A DNA stretch of 64,000 bases from Bacteroidota bacterium (GTDB taxonomy: Bacteria > Bacteroidota > Bacteroidia > Flavobacteriales > Weeksellaceae). Position 1 is the first letter of the stretch. Each line of letters opens with the position of its first letter. The notes beneath the pieces were generated by a model, which ran no database searches, was not told the origin of the DNA, and saw nothing but the letters and a program-made list of their open reading frames with translations. The translations under genes and the position numbers were made by a program. Location of the stretch: contig JAEWOS010000016.1 of NCBI GenBank assembly GCA_023460855.1, forward strand, positions 111,417-175,416. The letters are read 5' to 3'. Below, piece after piece: positions 35,294-44,052 of the stretch.

Positions 35294-36367
35294 ATGATTC
35301 TGAGAAACCTTGCTAAATGGCATGTAATCATCCCATTGATTGCTGTCATTTTTTATTTCACGTTAAATCCCACCGCTTCCGGTGTACTTTCTGTGATTGG
35401 TGGTGCACTACTTTTAGGCAGTGTTCTGTCGGCGGTGCATCATGCCGAAGTTGTGGCACATAAAGTTGGTGAACCGTTTGGAACGATTATTCTGGCGATT
35501 TGTATTACCATACTTGAAGTAGGTCTGATTGTGAGTTTTATGCTTTCCGGATCGGAAGGTGCGATGACTTATGCACGTGATACTATTTTCGCCGCGGTAA
35601 TGATTATCCTGAACGGAATTCTCGGAATATGTATTCTCGTGGGAAGTATGAAGTTCCGTGAACAGTTTTTTGCAAGGTCATCAGCTACAACATATCTAGT
35701 GAGTATCGTCGCAATTCTCGTGCTCACGCTTATTCTTCCGAATTATACTTCCAGCGTCACAGGACCGTTTTATTCTACTCCGCAGCTTATTTTTGTGTCG
35801 ATTGCCTGCGTTGCTATTTACGGCGTTTTTCTGATGGTGCAGACAGTTCGCCACCGTAATTATTTCGTGGAAGGCAGTGATGAAAACCTGCATGAAGCCG
35901 ATCCGCCATCATTGCTGAAAACCATGATCAGCTTAATCATGCTGATTATCTGTCTTGCAGTGGTAATTTTTATGGCAAAAGCACTGTCACCGGTTATCGA
36001 ATCTTTTGTTGACGGAATGGGCGCGCCGCGTTCTCTTGTCGGGGTAATTATTGCAACGATGGTTCTCATGCCGGAAGCTTTGGCGGCAATTCGCGCAGCC
36101 CGGAATAATCAGTTTCAGTCTTCTGTAAATCTGGCTCTTGGTTCCGCACTTGCGAGTGTCGGGCTTACTATTCCCGTAATTTCCGCAGTTTGCGTTTTTT
36201 ATGATATCCCGTTCGTTTTAGGGCTTGACATCAAATCTGTAATCCTGTTGGGACTTTCGGTGTTTATCGTAATGCTTTCTTTAAGCCGCGGAAAAACAAA
36301 TGTTTTGTACGGTACGGTATTGCTCGTAAATCTGTTCGCGTATATTTTTACCGTGATGTTCCCTTAA
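35294..36367 (+). CDS. Calcium/proton antiporter, ChaA-like (CaCA superfamily)
   Basis: 357 residues with about eleven hydrophobic segments and two related alpha-repeat motifs: KVGEPFGTIILAICITILEVGL (about residue 57) and VGVIIATMVLMPEALAAIRAA near 245. These acidic, glycine-rich helices form the cation site of Ca2+/H+ (and Na+(K+)/H+) exchangers such as ChaA. It should expel calcium or monovalent cations at high pH. The 3' end overlaps the convergent globin gene by 4 bases. Confidence 0.88.
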   Translation: MILRNLAKWHVIIPLIAVIFYFTLNPTASGVLSVIGGALLLGSVLSAVHHAEVVAHKVGEPFGTIILAICITILEVGLIVSFMLSGSEGAMTYARDTIFAAVMIILNGILGICILVGSMKFREQFFARSSATTYLVSIVAILVLTLILPNYTSSVTGPFYSTPQLIFVSIACVAIYGVFLMVQTVRHRNYFVEGSDENLHEADPPSLLKTMISLIMLIICLAVVIFMAKALSPVIESFVDGMGAPRSLVGVIIATMVLMPEALAAIRAARNNQFQSSVNLALGSALASVGLTIPVISAVCVFYDIPFVLGLDIKSVILLGLSVFIVMLSLSRGKTNVLYGTVLLVNLFAYIFTVMFP

Positions 36368-36747
36368 CGTAAGCGGCGTGCAGTTTCCATTTTATAAGCC
36401 ATAAGCTGCGAGATATTTTTGGCTTTATAGATGGCAAGTTCTGCTGTTTCTCCGTCGAAGAGTTCTTCCACTGTTTCGGTCCACAGTTTTAGCCAGTGCT
36501 CGAAATGGTGCTTTTCCATCGCTTCCATTTCATTAACCGGAAAATGGGCTGCCATCGGATTGCCTTTGTAGGAAACCTTACCGAAGAGCAGGGTTTCCCA
36601 GAAACTGTACATTTTCGGCAGATGCAAGTTCCAGTCTACCTTCGCAATATCATTGAAGAAATAACCGATCACTGCGTCTGCCTGAACTTTTTTGTAGAAT
36701 GCATTCACGAGTTGTTCGATATCGGTTCTGTCTTCGAGTTTTTTCAT
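36364..36747 (-). CDS. Group III truncated haemoglobin
   Basis: 127 residues. The tryptophan-rich E/F region (VDWNLHLPKMYSFWETLLFG near 42) and the proximal histidine in KHHFEHWLKLWTETV (about 82) are characteristic of group III trHb. These haem proteins bind O2 or NO, and roles in microaerobic growth or nitrosative stress have been proposed. It lies 37 bases downstream of mnmA and may be transcribed with it. Confidence 0.92.
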   Translation of the reverse strand: MKKLEDRTDIEQLVNAFYKKVQADAVIGYFFNDIAKVDWNLHLPKMYSFWETLLFGKVSYKGNPMAAHFPVNEMEAMEKHHFEHWLKLWTETVEELFDGETAELAIYKAKNISQLMAYKMETARRLR

Positions 36748-36784
36748 GAGTTGAATGTTACGAATCTTTTTATTTTACTAAATA

Positions 36785-37972
36785 TCAGGAAATTACACCG
36801 CTTCCAATGAGTTCATCGCCGATGTACCATGCTGCAAACTGTCCTTCTGCCACTGCGCTTTGTGGATTTTCAAATTCGATGTAGGCAGCGTCTTCAAACT
36901 GATATATTATCGCATTTTCCAATGGCTGTCTGTATCGTATTCTTGCCAGAACTTCGCGTGATTCTCCATTCTGCAGTTTGAGGTCTTCGCGAACCCAGTG
37001 CATTTCTTCAGGATTGATTTTGATTACGTTCCGGTAGAGTCCCGGAAAATCTTTTCCTTCGCCGACATACAGAATATTCTGTTCCATATCCCTCGAAATG
37101 ATGAAACAGCTTTCCTGATGTCCGCCGATTCCCAGTCCTTTGCTTTGTCCTATCGTAAAATACTGTGCTCCCTGATGTTTTCCGATCACTTTGCCATCAG
37201 ATTTTTGAAAGGAATAAGGCTGAGAATAAAATTTCAGTTCTTCGTGCTTATCAGAAAAAAGCGGTTTTTCTGCTGAAAATTCTTCAAAATCATCAAAAAT
37301 CTCTACGATTTCGCCTTCTTTTGGTTCAAGTTGCTGTTTCAGAAAATCGGGGAGCCGCACTTTTCCAATGAAGCATAATCCCTGCGAATCTTTCTTCTCG
37401 GCAGTAACAAGTCCGGCTTCACGTGCAATGTCTCGAACCTCGCTTTTTGTAAGTTCACCAACAGGAAAGAGTGCTTTCGACAATTGTTTCTGACTCAGCT
37501 GACACAGAAAATAGCTCTGGTCCTTATTCTCATCTTTCCCTGCCAGTAAATGATAAAATTCTTTACCTTCTGCATCCTGTGAAGACGAAACCCGCGCATA
37601 ATGTCCTGTTGCCACTTTTTCAGCGCCAAGTGAAAGTGCTGTTTCCAGAAAGACGTCGAACTTTACTTCGCGATTGCAAAGGATATCGGGATTGGGCGTT
37701 CTGCCTTTTGCGTATTCATCGAACATATAATCCACGATCCTTTCTTTGTAAAGGCCGCTCATGTCGATAACCTGAAACGGAATGCCCAGTTTCTGCGCTA
37801 CCATCAAAGCATCATTGCTGTCTTCTATCCACGGACATTCATCTTCCAGAGTAACTGAAGCATCATTCCAGTTGCGCATGAAAAGGCCAACAACGTCATG
37901 CCCCTGCTTTTTCAGCAGATATGCAGCAACGCTGGAATCCACACCTCCGGATAAACCTACAACCACTTTCAT
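36785..37972 (-). CDS. mnmA: tRNA-specific 2-thiouridylase MnmA
   Basis: 395 residues. The PP-loop GLSGGVDSSVAAYLL begins at residue 5. The two catalytic cysteines are in PDILCNREVKF (about 104) and DSQGLCFIGKV (about 203). It 2-thiolates U34 of Lys, Glu and Gln tRNAs, acting on the same wobble base as MnmG encoded 10 kb away. A TAAATTTG lies 19 bases upstream of the start on the coding strand, a likely -7 element. The length is slightly above average owing to an insertion around residues 240-260. Confidence 0.96.
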   Translation of the reverse strand: MKVVVGLSGGVDSSVAAYLLKKQGHDVVGLFMRNWNDASVTLEDECPWIEDSNDALMVAQKLGIPFQVIDMSGLYKERIVDYMFDEYAKGRTPNPDILCNREVKFDVFLETALSLGAEKVATGHYARVSSSQDAEGKEFYHLLAGKDENKDQSYFLCQLSQKQLSKALFPVGELTKSEVRDIAREAGLVTAEKKDSQGLCFIGKVRLPDFLKQQLEPKEGEIVEIFDDFEEFSAEKPLFSDKHEELKFYSQPYSFQKSDGKVIGKHQGAQYFTIGQSKGLGIGGHQESCFIISRDMEQNILYVGEGKDFPGLYRNVIKINPEEMHWVREDLKLQNGESREVLARIRYRQPLENAIIYQFEDAAYIEFENPQSAVAEGQFAAWYIGDELIGSGVIS

Positions 37973-38059
37973 TTCACAAATTTTTGCAGTGCAAATTTAC
38001 CTTTTTTATGCGGACTCTGTTTTTGGATTAATAATTGCTGAACTTGAGAAAAATCAGTT

Positions 38060-38599
38060 ATGAAGAAACTTGCTTTATTTACTTTCCTTGGTTTTTCTGT
38101 TTTCTCATTTGCGCAGATCGGTATCGGAACCGGAATCGGGTCGGACCAGTCGCGCTGGACCATCGGTGGTGGTGCCAATGTCGGATTTTCCGGCGGAACT
38201 TACGGCAGCGGATTTTCCCTGGGAATTACGCCGCGTGTAGGTTATATGGTTACAGATAATTTCGAGGCGGGTGTGGCAGCCGGAATCAACTGGGCAAACA
38301 ACGATTATTTCCGGACGACGATGATTGGTGTCGGACCTTTCGCCAATTATTACGTGAGCCAGAATTTGTTCCTGAATGCCATGTATCAGCACTATTTCTT
38401 TAATCAGAAAGATAAGTATTACGGATATCAATACGCTGCAGATGAACCTGCACTGTATTTAGGCGGAGGTTATCTGCAGCGGGCAGGAGGAAGCACTTTT
38501 ATTCAGATTGGTGCTATGTATAACGTGCTGTACAAAAGAGATTCTTCTGTATTTGGCGGCGGATTCATTCCGAATATCGGAATTGTTACGCGCCTGTAG
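38060..38599 (+). CDS. Small outer-membrane beta-barrel protein
   Basis: 179 residues with a signal peptide (MKKLALFTFLGFSVFSFAQ, cleavage after the AQ). The mature part alternates glycine/aromatic strands, e.g. GGGANVGFSGGTYG and YMVTDNFEAGVAAGIN, as in eight-stranded OmpA/OmpX-like barrels. The function is unknown. It is divergent from mnmA and convergent with the next gene, with 4 bases between stops. Confidence 0.75.
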   Translation: MKKLALFTFLGFSVFSFAQIGIGTGIGSDQSRWTIGGGANVGFSGGTYGSGFSLGITPRVGYMVTDNFEAGVAAGINWANNDYFRTTMIGVGPFANYYVSQNLFLNAMYQHYFFNQKDKYYGYQYAADEPALYLGGGYLQRAGGSTFIQIGAMYNVLYKRDSSVFGGGFIPNIGIVTRL

Positions 38600-38603
38600 C
38601 TTC

Positions 38604-39809
38604 TTAAAAAATATTGTAGCCCAGAATCAGAGAAAAGGTATTGTTGTTAATATCATTAGTTACGAGACGTCTATATCTGATTTCTCCTGAAAACTTTTCT
38701 GAAAAATTAACACCGGCTCCAAAGAGTACGCTTTGATTGGTTTTTAAATCGCGGTTTTCCGTAAAAATACTGCCATCATTTCTCGAGAAAACCATTTCAT
38801 GCGTAAGGTCGATGTCGACGATAGAGTATCCGGCATTGACAAAGAATTTCAACTGCTCACTAACCGGAATATAATAACGTATGCTGAGTGGAATTTCAAT
38901 TGCAGAACTCTTGTAATCCATCAGAAGTTCGCTTCCGACAATATTGGAGGACGAGTAGGTTTCTTTAGCAGCTGCCGTTCTGTAAGTAGGTTCTACAACA
39001 AGTCCGAATCTGTTGTCATTGAACGGAAGCAAGTATTCAAACTCTACTCCGAATCCGAAACCGACAGAACTGGCTTTTGCGTATACGCCGTGCTCGTACA
39101 CAAGCAAAGGCTGGTCTGCAACAACGTTTGAAAAGATGACCCGCGGTCGCAGGTTGATGTTAAACACACCTTTAGGTTTCACTGCTACATCCACTGTCTG
39201 GTTCGGATTTGCACAGGTATTCTGCGCAACAAAAAGATCGGTAAGTGCTTTCTGACTGTATCTTGCACTGCGAATCTCTTTCTGATCGGCATTACAGGTC
39301 AGAATGTTTGACAGCTGATTCTTATACGTTTCGTTAAAAGACAAAACTTTTGGTGCAGAGTAATAAGGTTTGTACACCAGTTGCTGAATTTCACCACCGT
39401 CTTTGCGGTAAAAATAGCGAACCAGCTTTTTGTCCTGATATTTAAACAGTTCCAGATCGCCGCCAACCAGTTTTCTGAGGGTAATCCGTTCTGAAACATT
39501 TTCCGGCGCGTAAACCGTTGTGAGATCGCTTAAGTTTTCAACGGTTCTGTCGAAAGAAACATTCTCGGAAATAAAAGTAGCTCCTCCGACCTCAAACTCC
39601 CGGATATCCGCTGCATTCAAAGTTCGGGGTGCAGCCGCTTCATTGGTTTTTACCCGAATGCTTGCAGGATTGTTCAGCCAGTCCATATTTTCAATGAGAA
39701 CTTCCTGGCGTTCTCCGCTACTGGTGATGATGTAACCTTTTTCGAATTTGGCCTGTGCAAAAATCACTGAACTGAGCAGTAATAAAAACAGGGAAAAAAT
39801 ATTCTTCAT
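38604..39809 (-). CDS. Secreted/outer-membrane protein, tandem paralogue A
   Basis: 401 residues with a signal peptide (MKNIFSLFLLLLSSVIFAQ). The N-terminal half (about 20-215) is a conserved soluble domain with two cysteines (LTCNADQK and NTCANPNQ) that could pair. The C-terminal half (about 220-401) has barrel-like strands ending in the aromatic FSLILGYNIF. The neighbouring gene at 39931-41139 codes for a homologue of nearly equal length, so the two arose by duplication. This architecture (soluble domain plus porin-like barrel) is common in flavobacterial surface proteins of unknown role. Confidence 0.75.
   Translation of the reverse strand: MKNIFSLFLLLLSSVIFAQAKFEKGYIITSSGERQEVLIENMDWLNNPASIRVKTNEAAAPRTLNAADIREFEVGGATFISENVSFDRTVENLSDLTTVYAPENVSERITLRKLVGGDLELFKYQDKKLVRYFYRKDGGEIQQLVYKPYYSAPKVLSFNETYKNQLSNILTCNADQKEIRSARYSQKALTDLFVAQNTCANPNQTVDVAVKPKGVFNINLRPRVIFSNVVADQPLLVYEHGVYAKASSVGFGFGVEFEYLLPFNDNRFGLVVEPTYRTAAAKETYSSSNIVGSELLMDYKSSAIEIPLSIRYYIPVSEQLKFFVNAGYSIVDIDLTHEMVFSRNDGSIFTENRDLKTNQSVLFGAGVNFSEKFSGEIRYRRLVTNDINNNTFSLILGYNIF
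39311..39434. repeat. Near-identical tract shared by the two tandem paralogues (copy A)
   Basis: These 124 bases match 40641-40764 at 122 positions, while the DNA on both sides of the tract differs at about one base in six. The tract codes for the block YKPYYSAPKVLSFNETYKN and its flanks. Such a sharp rise in identity, including silent sites, is typical of gene conversion. Confidence 0.75.
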
Positions 39810-39930
39810 AGTTTTAATATTTGATTTTCAAAAATATATAAACAGCCAGCCTATTTAAAAGAGAAATTGTTTCATGTTAAATCAGGCTCTGTTGTGCCAA
39901 AAAGCGGAATTGTTACACGCATGTAACATT

Positions 39931-41139
39931 TTAAAATATATTATAGCCCAGAATTAGTGAGATAGTATTGTTTTGCAGTAAGAAAGTAGAATACTTTCTC
40001 AAACGTATTTCTCCTGAAAACTTTTCAGATAAATTCAGTCCGGCGCCCAACATGACACCTTGAGTGGTTTTGAATTTGTGCTGTTCGAAAAAAATACTGC
40101 CGTCATTTGTGGTAAAAACAAGATCATTTGACAGGTCAATATCTCCTATGATAGAATACCCGCCGTTAACGAAGAGTTTCAGCCTCTGACTAACCGGAAT
40201 ATAGTATCGAATGCTCAGCGGGAGTTCAAGCGCAGAGTTTTTGTAATCCATAATAAGTTCTTCGCCAATAACGTCTTTAGCGACATAAGTTTCTTTGGCA
40301 GAAATTGCTCTGAAAGTTGGTTCAGCAACAATTCCAATTCTATTGTTGTTGAAAGGAAGCAAATATTCAAACTCCACTCCGAATCCGAAACTGACAGTAT
40401 TTGCTTTTACATAGATGGCGTTTTGGTACACCAGTAAAGGCTGGTGTGCCTCAATAATTGAAAAAATCGAACGTGGACGCAGGCTTATATTAAGAATTCC
40501 TTTAGGTGTGGTTAGCACATCTACTGCCTGGTTCGGGTTTGCACAGGTATTCTGCGCAACAAAGAAATCGGTAAGTATTTTTTGGCTGTATCTTGCGCTA
40601 CGGATCTTTTTTTGGTCGGCACTACAGGTCAGAATGGTCGACAGCTGATTCTTATACGTTTCGTTAAAAGACAAAACTTTTGGTGCAGAATAATAGGGTT
40701 TGTACACCAGTTGCTGAATTTCACCACCGTCTTTGCGGTAAAAATAGCGAACCAGCTTTTTGTCTTGATACTTATAAAGTTCTAGATCTCCACCCACCAG
40801 TTTTCTCAAGGCGATGCGCTCTGTCACGTTTTCTGGAGCATATTCCGTGGTGAGGTCGCTCAAGTTTTCAACCGTCCTATCGAAGGAGACATTTTCTGAA
40901 ATGAAAGTTACTCCACCAACAGAGAACTCCTGCATTTCTGTTGCGGTCAAAGTTCGGATTGCAGCTGTATCGTTGGTTTTTACGCGGATTGATGTCGGAT
41001 TATTCAGCCAGTCGGGATTTTCTATCAGTACATCCTGTCGTTCTCCGCCGTTAGTCACGATATAGCCTTGCTCGAATTTGGTCTGAGCTAAAATCACAGT
41101 GCTGAAAAGCATCAGACAAAGCGCATAAAAATTCTTCAT
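39931..41139 (-). CDS. Secreted/outer-membrane protein, tandem paralogue B
   Basis: 402 residues with signal peptide MKNFYALCLMLFSTVILAQ. It aligns with the protein of 38604-39809 over its full length, keeping the two cysteines and the GYNIF end; the N-terminal domain is clearly more conserved than the barrel. The genes are separated by 121 bases and both read leftward, so B precedes A. The function is unknown; the variation in the barrel loops (for example SAKETYVAKDVIG versus AAKETYSSSNIVG) is what surface-exposed loops would show. Confidence 0.75.
   Translation of the reverse strand: MKNFYALCLMLFSTVILAQTKFEQGYIVTNGGERQDVLIENPDWLNNPTSIRVKTNDTAAIRTLTATEMQEFSVGGVTFISENVSFDRTVENLSDLTTEYAPENVTERIALRKLVGGDLELYKYQDKKLVRYFYRKDGGEIQQLVYKPYYSAPKVLSFNETYKNQLSTILTCSADQKKIRSARYSQKILTDFFVAQNTCANPNQAVDVLTTPKGILNISLRPRSIFSIIEAHQPLLVYQNAIYVKANTVSFGFGVEFEYLLPFNNNRIGIVAEPTFRAISAKETYVAKDVIGEELIMDYKNSALELPLSIRYYIPVSQRLKLFVNGGYSIIGDIDLSNDLVFTTNDGSIFFEQHKFKTTQGVMLGAGLNLSEKFSGEIRLRKYSTFLLQNNTISLILGYNIF
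40641..40764. repeat. Near-identical tract shared by the two tandem paralogues (copy B)
   Basis: Partner of the tract at 39311-39434, offset by 1330 bases in the same orientation, with two mismatches in 124 positions. Confidence 0.75.
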
Positions 41140-41214
41140 GATTTTTTAAATAATTGACGGCCAAAAATATATAAATTTGTTTAAATTAACATAAAATAGT
41201 TAATTAATTTATTG

Positions 41215-42309
41215 ATGAAGCGTGATCTTTACATTGATTTTGCCAAAGGACTGGCTACGGTGTCAGTTATTTTTATACATACCGTTTTCTGGAGTGGCCA
41301 GTTTTACGTGCCGGCAGAAGTGCGAACGCTGTCATTGCTTTTTGACGTGGTGCTGTTCTATGCATTAAGCGGAATCACTTCAGGCGGCAATGTGGATAAA
41401 ACTTTTTACCGGCTGCTTAAGCTCCAGATCACGTATATGATTTTTGTAACCGGCGTGTTCTTCGTCGATTATTTCTTTAAAGTTTTTGGTCTGAACGTTT
41501 TCGGATTGGCGTGGATGGAGAATTTTTATTCAACTTTCGGCGGAAAATATGTTCCTCAGAGTATTTCCACCATTCCGCAATGGCAGAATCTGGGCAACTG
41601 GTATATGCACAGTTACACCAATGCTGATACTTTTCCGGTAATCATGGGAAGTTTCTGGTATCTGAAAGTGTATTTTATCCTGGCTGTTTTCGGAGTCTTG
41701 ATTATCAGATTTTTCCCTAAACATATCTGGTGGTTTGTTGCAGTATGTCTTGGGCTCACCATGATTTACCATTTGTTTCCGCACTATTTTCCGACAGGAC
41801 AGGTTGCTTATGTAGCTTTCTATCTCGCTGTTTTCTTAATCGGAAACCGGATCAGGGGAAAGAAAATATCGAATATGCTGTCGGTAATTTTGTATGCAGG
41901 AGTTTTTGCTGCTTTAGCCTGGGTTTTTATGACGTACGGAAAGGAAATGTTTTACCTTTTCAATAAAAATAAATTTCCTCCAAGGCTGCCGTATATCATT
42001 TGGATCAGCTTCGGTGTCGTAACTTTGTTCATGCTTTATAACAGACTGAAAATCAATAAAAAAAGTGTCATAACCTATATCGGTGAAAATGCAATTTTCT
42101 TTTATTTTGCACAGGGAATCAGCTCTACACTGATTTATTTCCTGGTTCGCCCGCTTGAGGAACAAATGCCATGGTGGATTCTGTTACCAATAGTTTTCGC
42201 GGTGAATCTTGTGCTGGCGTATTTCATAGCCGGCCTGTTAAAGAAAGTAGATGATTTTGGGTGGAGAATACTCAAAAATCTGCAAAAAAATACTGCATCA
42301 GAAAAATAG
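41215..42309 (+). CDS. Acyltransferase 3 family membrane protein
   Basis: 364 residues from the ATG at 41215 (a TTG directly in front also opens the frame). The N-terminus YIDFAKGLATVSVIFIHTVFW has the conserved catalytic histidine of acyltransferase-3 proteins (here H23 in IHT), followed by about ten hydrophobic segments. Family members O-acetylate surface glycans or other envelope molecules; some flavobacterial members are of unknown target. A TAAATTTG (41172-41179) upstream may be the -7 element. The stop codon sits inside the loop of a terminator hairpin. Confidence 0.83.
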   Translation: MKRDLYIDFAKGLATVSVIFIHTVFWSGQFYVPAEVRTLSLLFDVVLFYALSGITSGGNVDKTFYRLLKLQITYMIFVTGVFFVDYFFKVFGLNVFGLAWMENFYSTFGGKYVPQSISTIPQWQNLGNWYMHSYTNADTFPVIMGSFWYLKVYFILAVFGVLIIRFFPKHIWWFVAVCLGLTMIYHLFPHYFPTGQVAYVAFYLAVFLIGNRIRGKKISNMLSVILYAGVFAALAWVFMTYGKEMFYLFNKNKFPPRLPYIIWISFGVVTLFMLYNRLKINKKSVITYIGENAIFFYFAQGISSTLIYFLVRPLEEQMPWWILLPIVFAVNLVLAYFIAGLLKKVDDFGWRILKNLQKNTASEK

Positions 42310-42320
42310 CTGATGCAGTA
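42291..42320 (+). terminator. Terminator hairpin enclosing the acyltransferase stop codon
   Basis: An 11-bp perfect stem (TACTGCATCAG / CTGATGCAGTA) with an 8-base loop that contains the TAG stop codon, followed by ATATAATTT. The last codons and the hairpin are therefore the same DNA. Confidence 0.65.
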
Positions 42321-42341
42321 ATATAATTTGATTCTAAGTGA

Positions 42342-42587
42342 TTAGGCTCTTCTGTTGCCTCTTGCAACAAGCGCTATAATCAGAATCAGAACCAGTGCTC
42401 CGATTACCCAGTACAATGGATTGGACACCCATTCTTCAGTTGTTGTTGTGGTAGTACTTTCTGTGGTAGTAATGTCAACATCGGCAGGAGCCGTAGTTTG
42501 TGCAATTGCAAGCACGCTTGAAAAAAACATGATTACCAAAAGTGCCATTTTCTCAAATTTTGCGGTAGTTGTTGCAGGTAGTTTCAT
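42342..42587 (-). CDS. Small membrane protein, function unknown
   Basis: 81 residues. An N-terminal signal-like segment ends in AIAQ (about residue 29), then a threonine-rich low-complexity linker (TTTESTTTTTTEE), then one transmembrane helix (LYWVIGALVLILIIALVA, about 58-75) and a basic end. It may be exported and anchored by the C-terminal helix. The composition and length resemble small Bacteroidota proteins of unknown role. Confidence 0.65.
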   Translation of the reverse strand: MKLPATTTAKFEKMALLVIMFFSSVLAIAQTTAPADVDITTTESTTTTTTEEWVSNPLYWVIGALVLILIIALVARGNRRA

Positions 42588-42760
42588 AATTCATTTATTT
42601 TAATAGTTAGTAATTTTCGATTAGACAATTTAAATGCCATGAGCGGTTTTGAGGTTTAATAGCCACAAATCATATAAGGCGCTCCTGAAATTGTGAAAAA
42701 ACAGTAAAACTTCCACCGGTTTTTTGATTTTATGCTAAATTTACAGAATAAATCAACTTC

Positions 42761-43339
42761 ATGTTTAAACTGAAACTTCCTACAGATCCGCGTTGGGCAA
42801 ACGTTGCTGAGGGAAATCTTGAAGAAATTCTTACAGACCATGCATGGTGCGAACAAAAGGCGGCAACCAATTCCATCACGCTCATTACCATGCTTCCGGA
42901 ATATCCTGAGATCGTTACCGAACTCTTGGCAATTGCACAGGAAGAACTCGATCATTTTAATCAGGTTCATGAAATTATACTGAAGAGAGGATACAAATTC
43001 GGACGTGCAAGAAAAGATGATTATGTAAATGATCTCGCAAAATTTATCATTCAGGGAAGTCGGGAAGATCTGATAATCGATAAAATGCTTTTTGCAGCCA
43101 TGATTGAAGCAAGAAGCTGTGAGCGTTTTAAAGTGCTTACCGAAAATATTAAAGATGACGAGCTGCGCGATTTCTATCGTGAACTGATGATCTCCGAAGC
43201 GAATCATTATACCACCTTCATCGCATTTGCGCGAAAACTCGGCGATCCTGAAAAAGTGAATAAACGCTGGGAAGAATGGCTGGAATACGAAGCCAAGATT
43301 ATACAGAGCTACGGAACCAAAGAGACCATTCACGGATAA
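42761..43339 (+). CDS. miaE: tRNA-(ms2io6A)-hydroxylase MiaE
   Basis: 192 residues with a ferritin-like four-helix bundle carrying the di-iron ligands: Glu in DHAWCEQKAA (about 31), E-x-x-H in EELDHFNQVHE (about 66), Glu in EARSCERF (about 115) and EANHYTTF (about 147). MiaE hydroxylates the isopentenyl group of ms2i6A37 in tRNA using O2. The gene directly abuts the DUF502 gene (stop TAA then ATG). Confidence 0.9.
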   Translation: MFKLKLPTDPRWANVAEGNLEEILTDHAWCEQKAATNSITLITMLPEYPEIVTELLAIAQEELDHFNQVHEIILKRGYKFGRARKDDYVNDLAKFIIQGSREDLIIDKMLFAAMIEARSCERFKVLTENIKDDELRDFYRELMISEANHYTTFIAFARKLGDPEKVNKRWEEWLEYEAKIIQSYGTKETIHG

Positions 43340-43969
43340 ATGGAATCTGCAGGCAAAGGAAATAACAACTCAATACTGAACATCCTGGTGAAATCTTTTT
43401 TTCAGGGACTGCTCATTATTGGCCCTTTTGCACTGACAGTCTGGATTATCTGGTACGTAGTTTCCTCGATAGACAGCATGGTTCCCGGAGTTTCAGAAAA
43501 ACTGTATCCCGGAATTACCTTCCTGCTGGTAATTGCGGCGACAACTGTAATCGGATATCTTGGAAACCGCTTTATCATCGGTAGACTTATTGTCGATACT
43601 TTCGATTACATCCTGGAACACACGCCCGGAATCAAGTTTTTATACACTTCTTTGAAAGATGTGCTTACGTCATTTGTCGGCGACAAGAAAAAATTTAACC
43701 GTCCGGTGCTTATAAAAACTTCCAACGATCCTGAAGTCTGGAGAATTGGCTTTCTCACACAGGAAGATTTGTCATCAGTCGGCTTCCCGGAATATGTTTC
43801 CGTATATCTCCCTCATTCATACGCCGTTTCAGGCTGGGTTGTTTTTGTGCTCGCGAAAGATATAGTCGTAATGGATCATATCGGTTCTGCACAAGCCATG
43901 AAATTTGCTGTAAGCGGTGGTGTTGCCGGGTTCCATTCAGATGATAACGTTTTCAAGGCACCGGAATAG
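43340..43969 (+). CDS. DUF502 family membrane protein
   Basis: 209 residues with two N-terminal membrane helices (about 16-41 and 56-75) and the conserved block LEHTPGIKFLYTSLKDVLTSFVG near 94. The family function is unknown; members occur widely in Bacteroidota, Proteobacteria and plants. Translation is likely coupled to miaE. It is followed by a double hairpin terminator. Confidence 0.87.
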   Translation: MESAGKGNNNSILNILVKSFFQGLLIIGPFALTVWIIWYVVSSIDSMVPGVSEKLYPGITFLLVIAATTVIGYLGNRFIIGRLIVDTFDYILEHTPGIKFLYTSLKDVLTSFVGDKKKFNRPVLIKTSNDPEVWRIGFLTQEDLSSVGFPEYVSVYLPHSYAVSGWVVFVLAKDIVVMDHIGSAQAMKFAVSGGVAGFHSDDNVFKAPE

Positions 43970-43972
43970 TAA

Positions 43973-44017
43973 CCGGGAAATCTTTCTGCCTTTCCCGGAG
44001 TTTTCAGGACTCCTTTT
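43973..44017 (+). terminator. Tandem hairpin terminator before tnaA
   Basis: First hairpin CCGGGAAA / TTTCCCGG (43973-43998, 10-base loop); second hairpin GGAGT / ACTCC (43997-44013) followed by TTTT. They separate the miaE unit from tnaA. Confidence 0.7.
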
Positions 44018-44052
44018 ACTCACTTTATTTTTCAAATTAAAATTAATTCACA

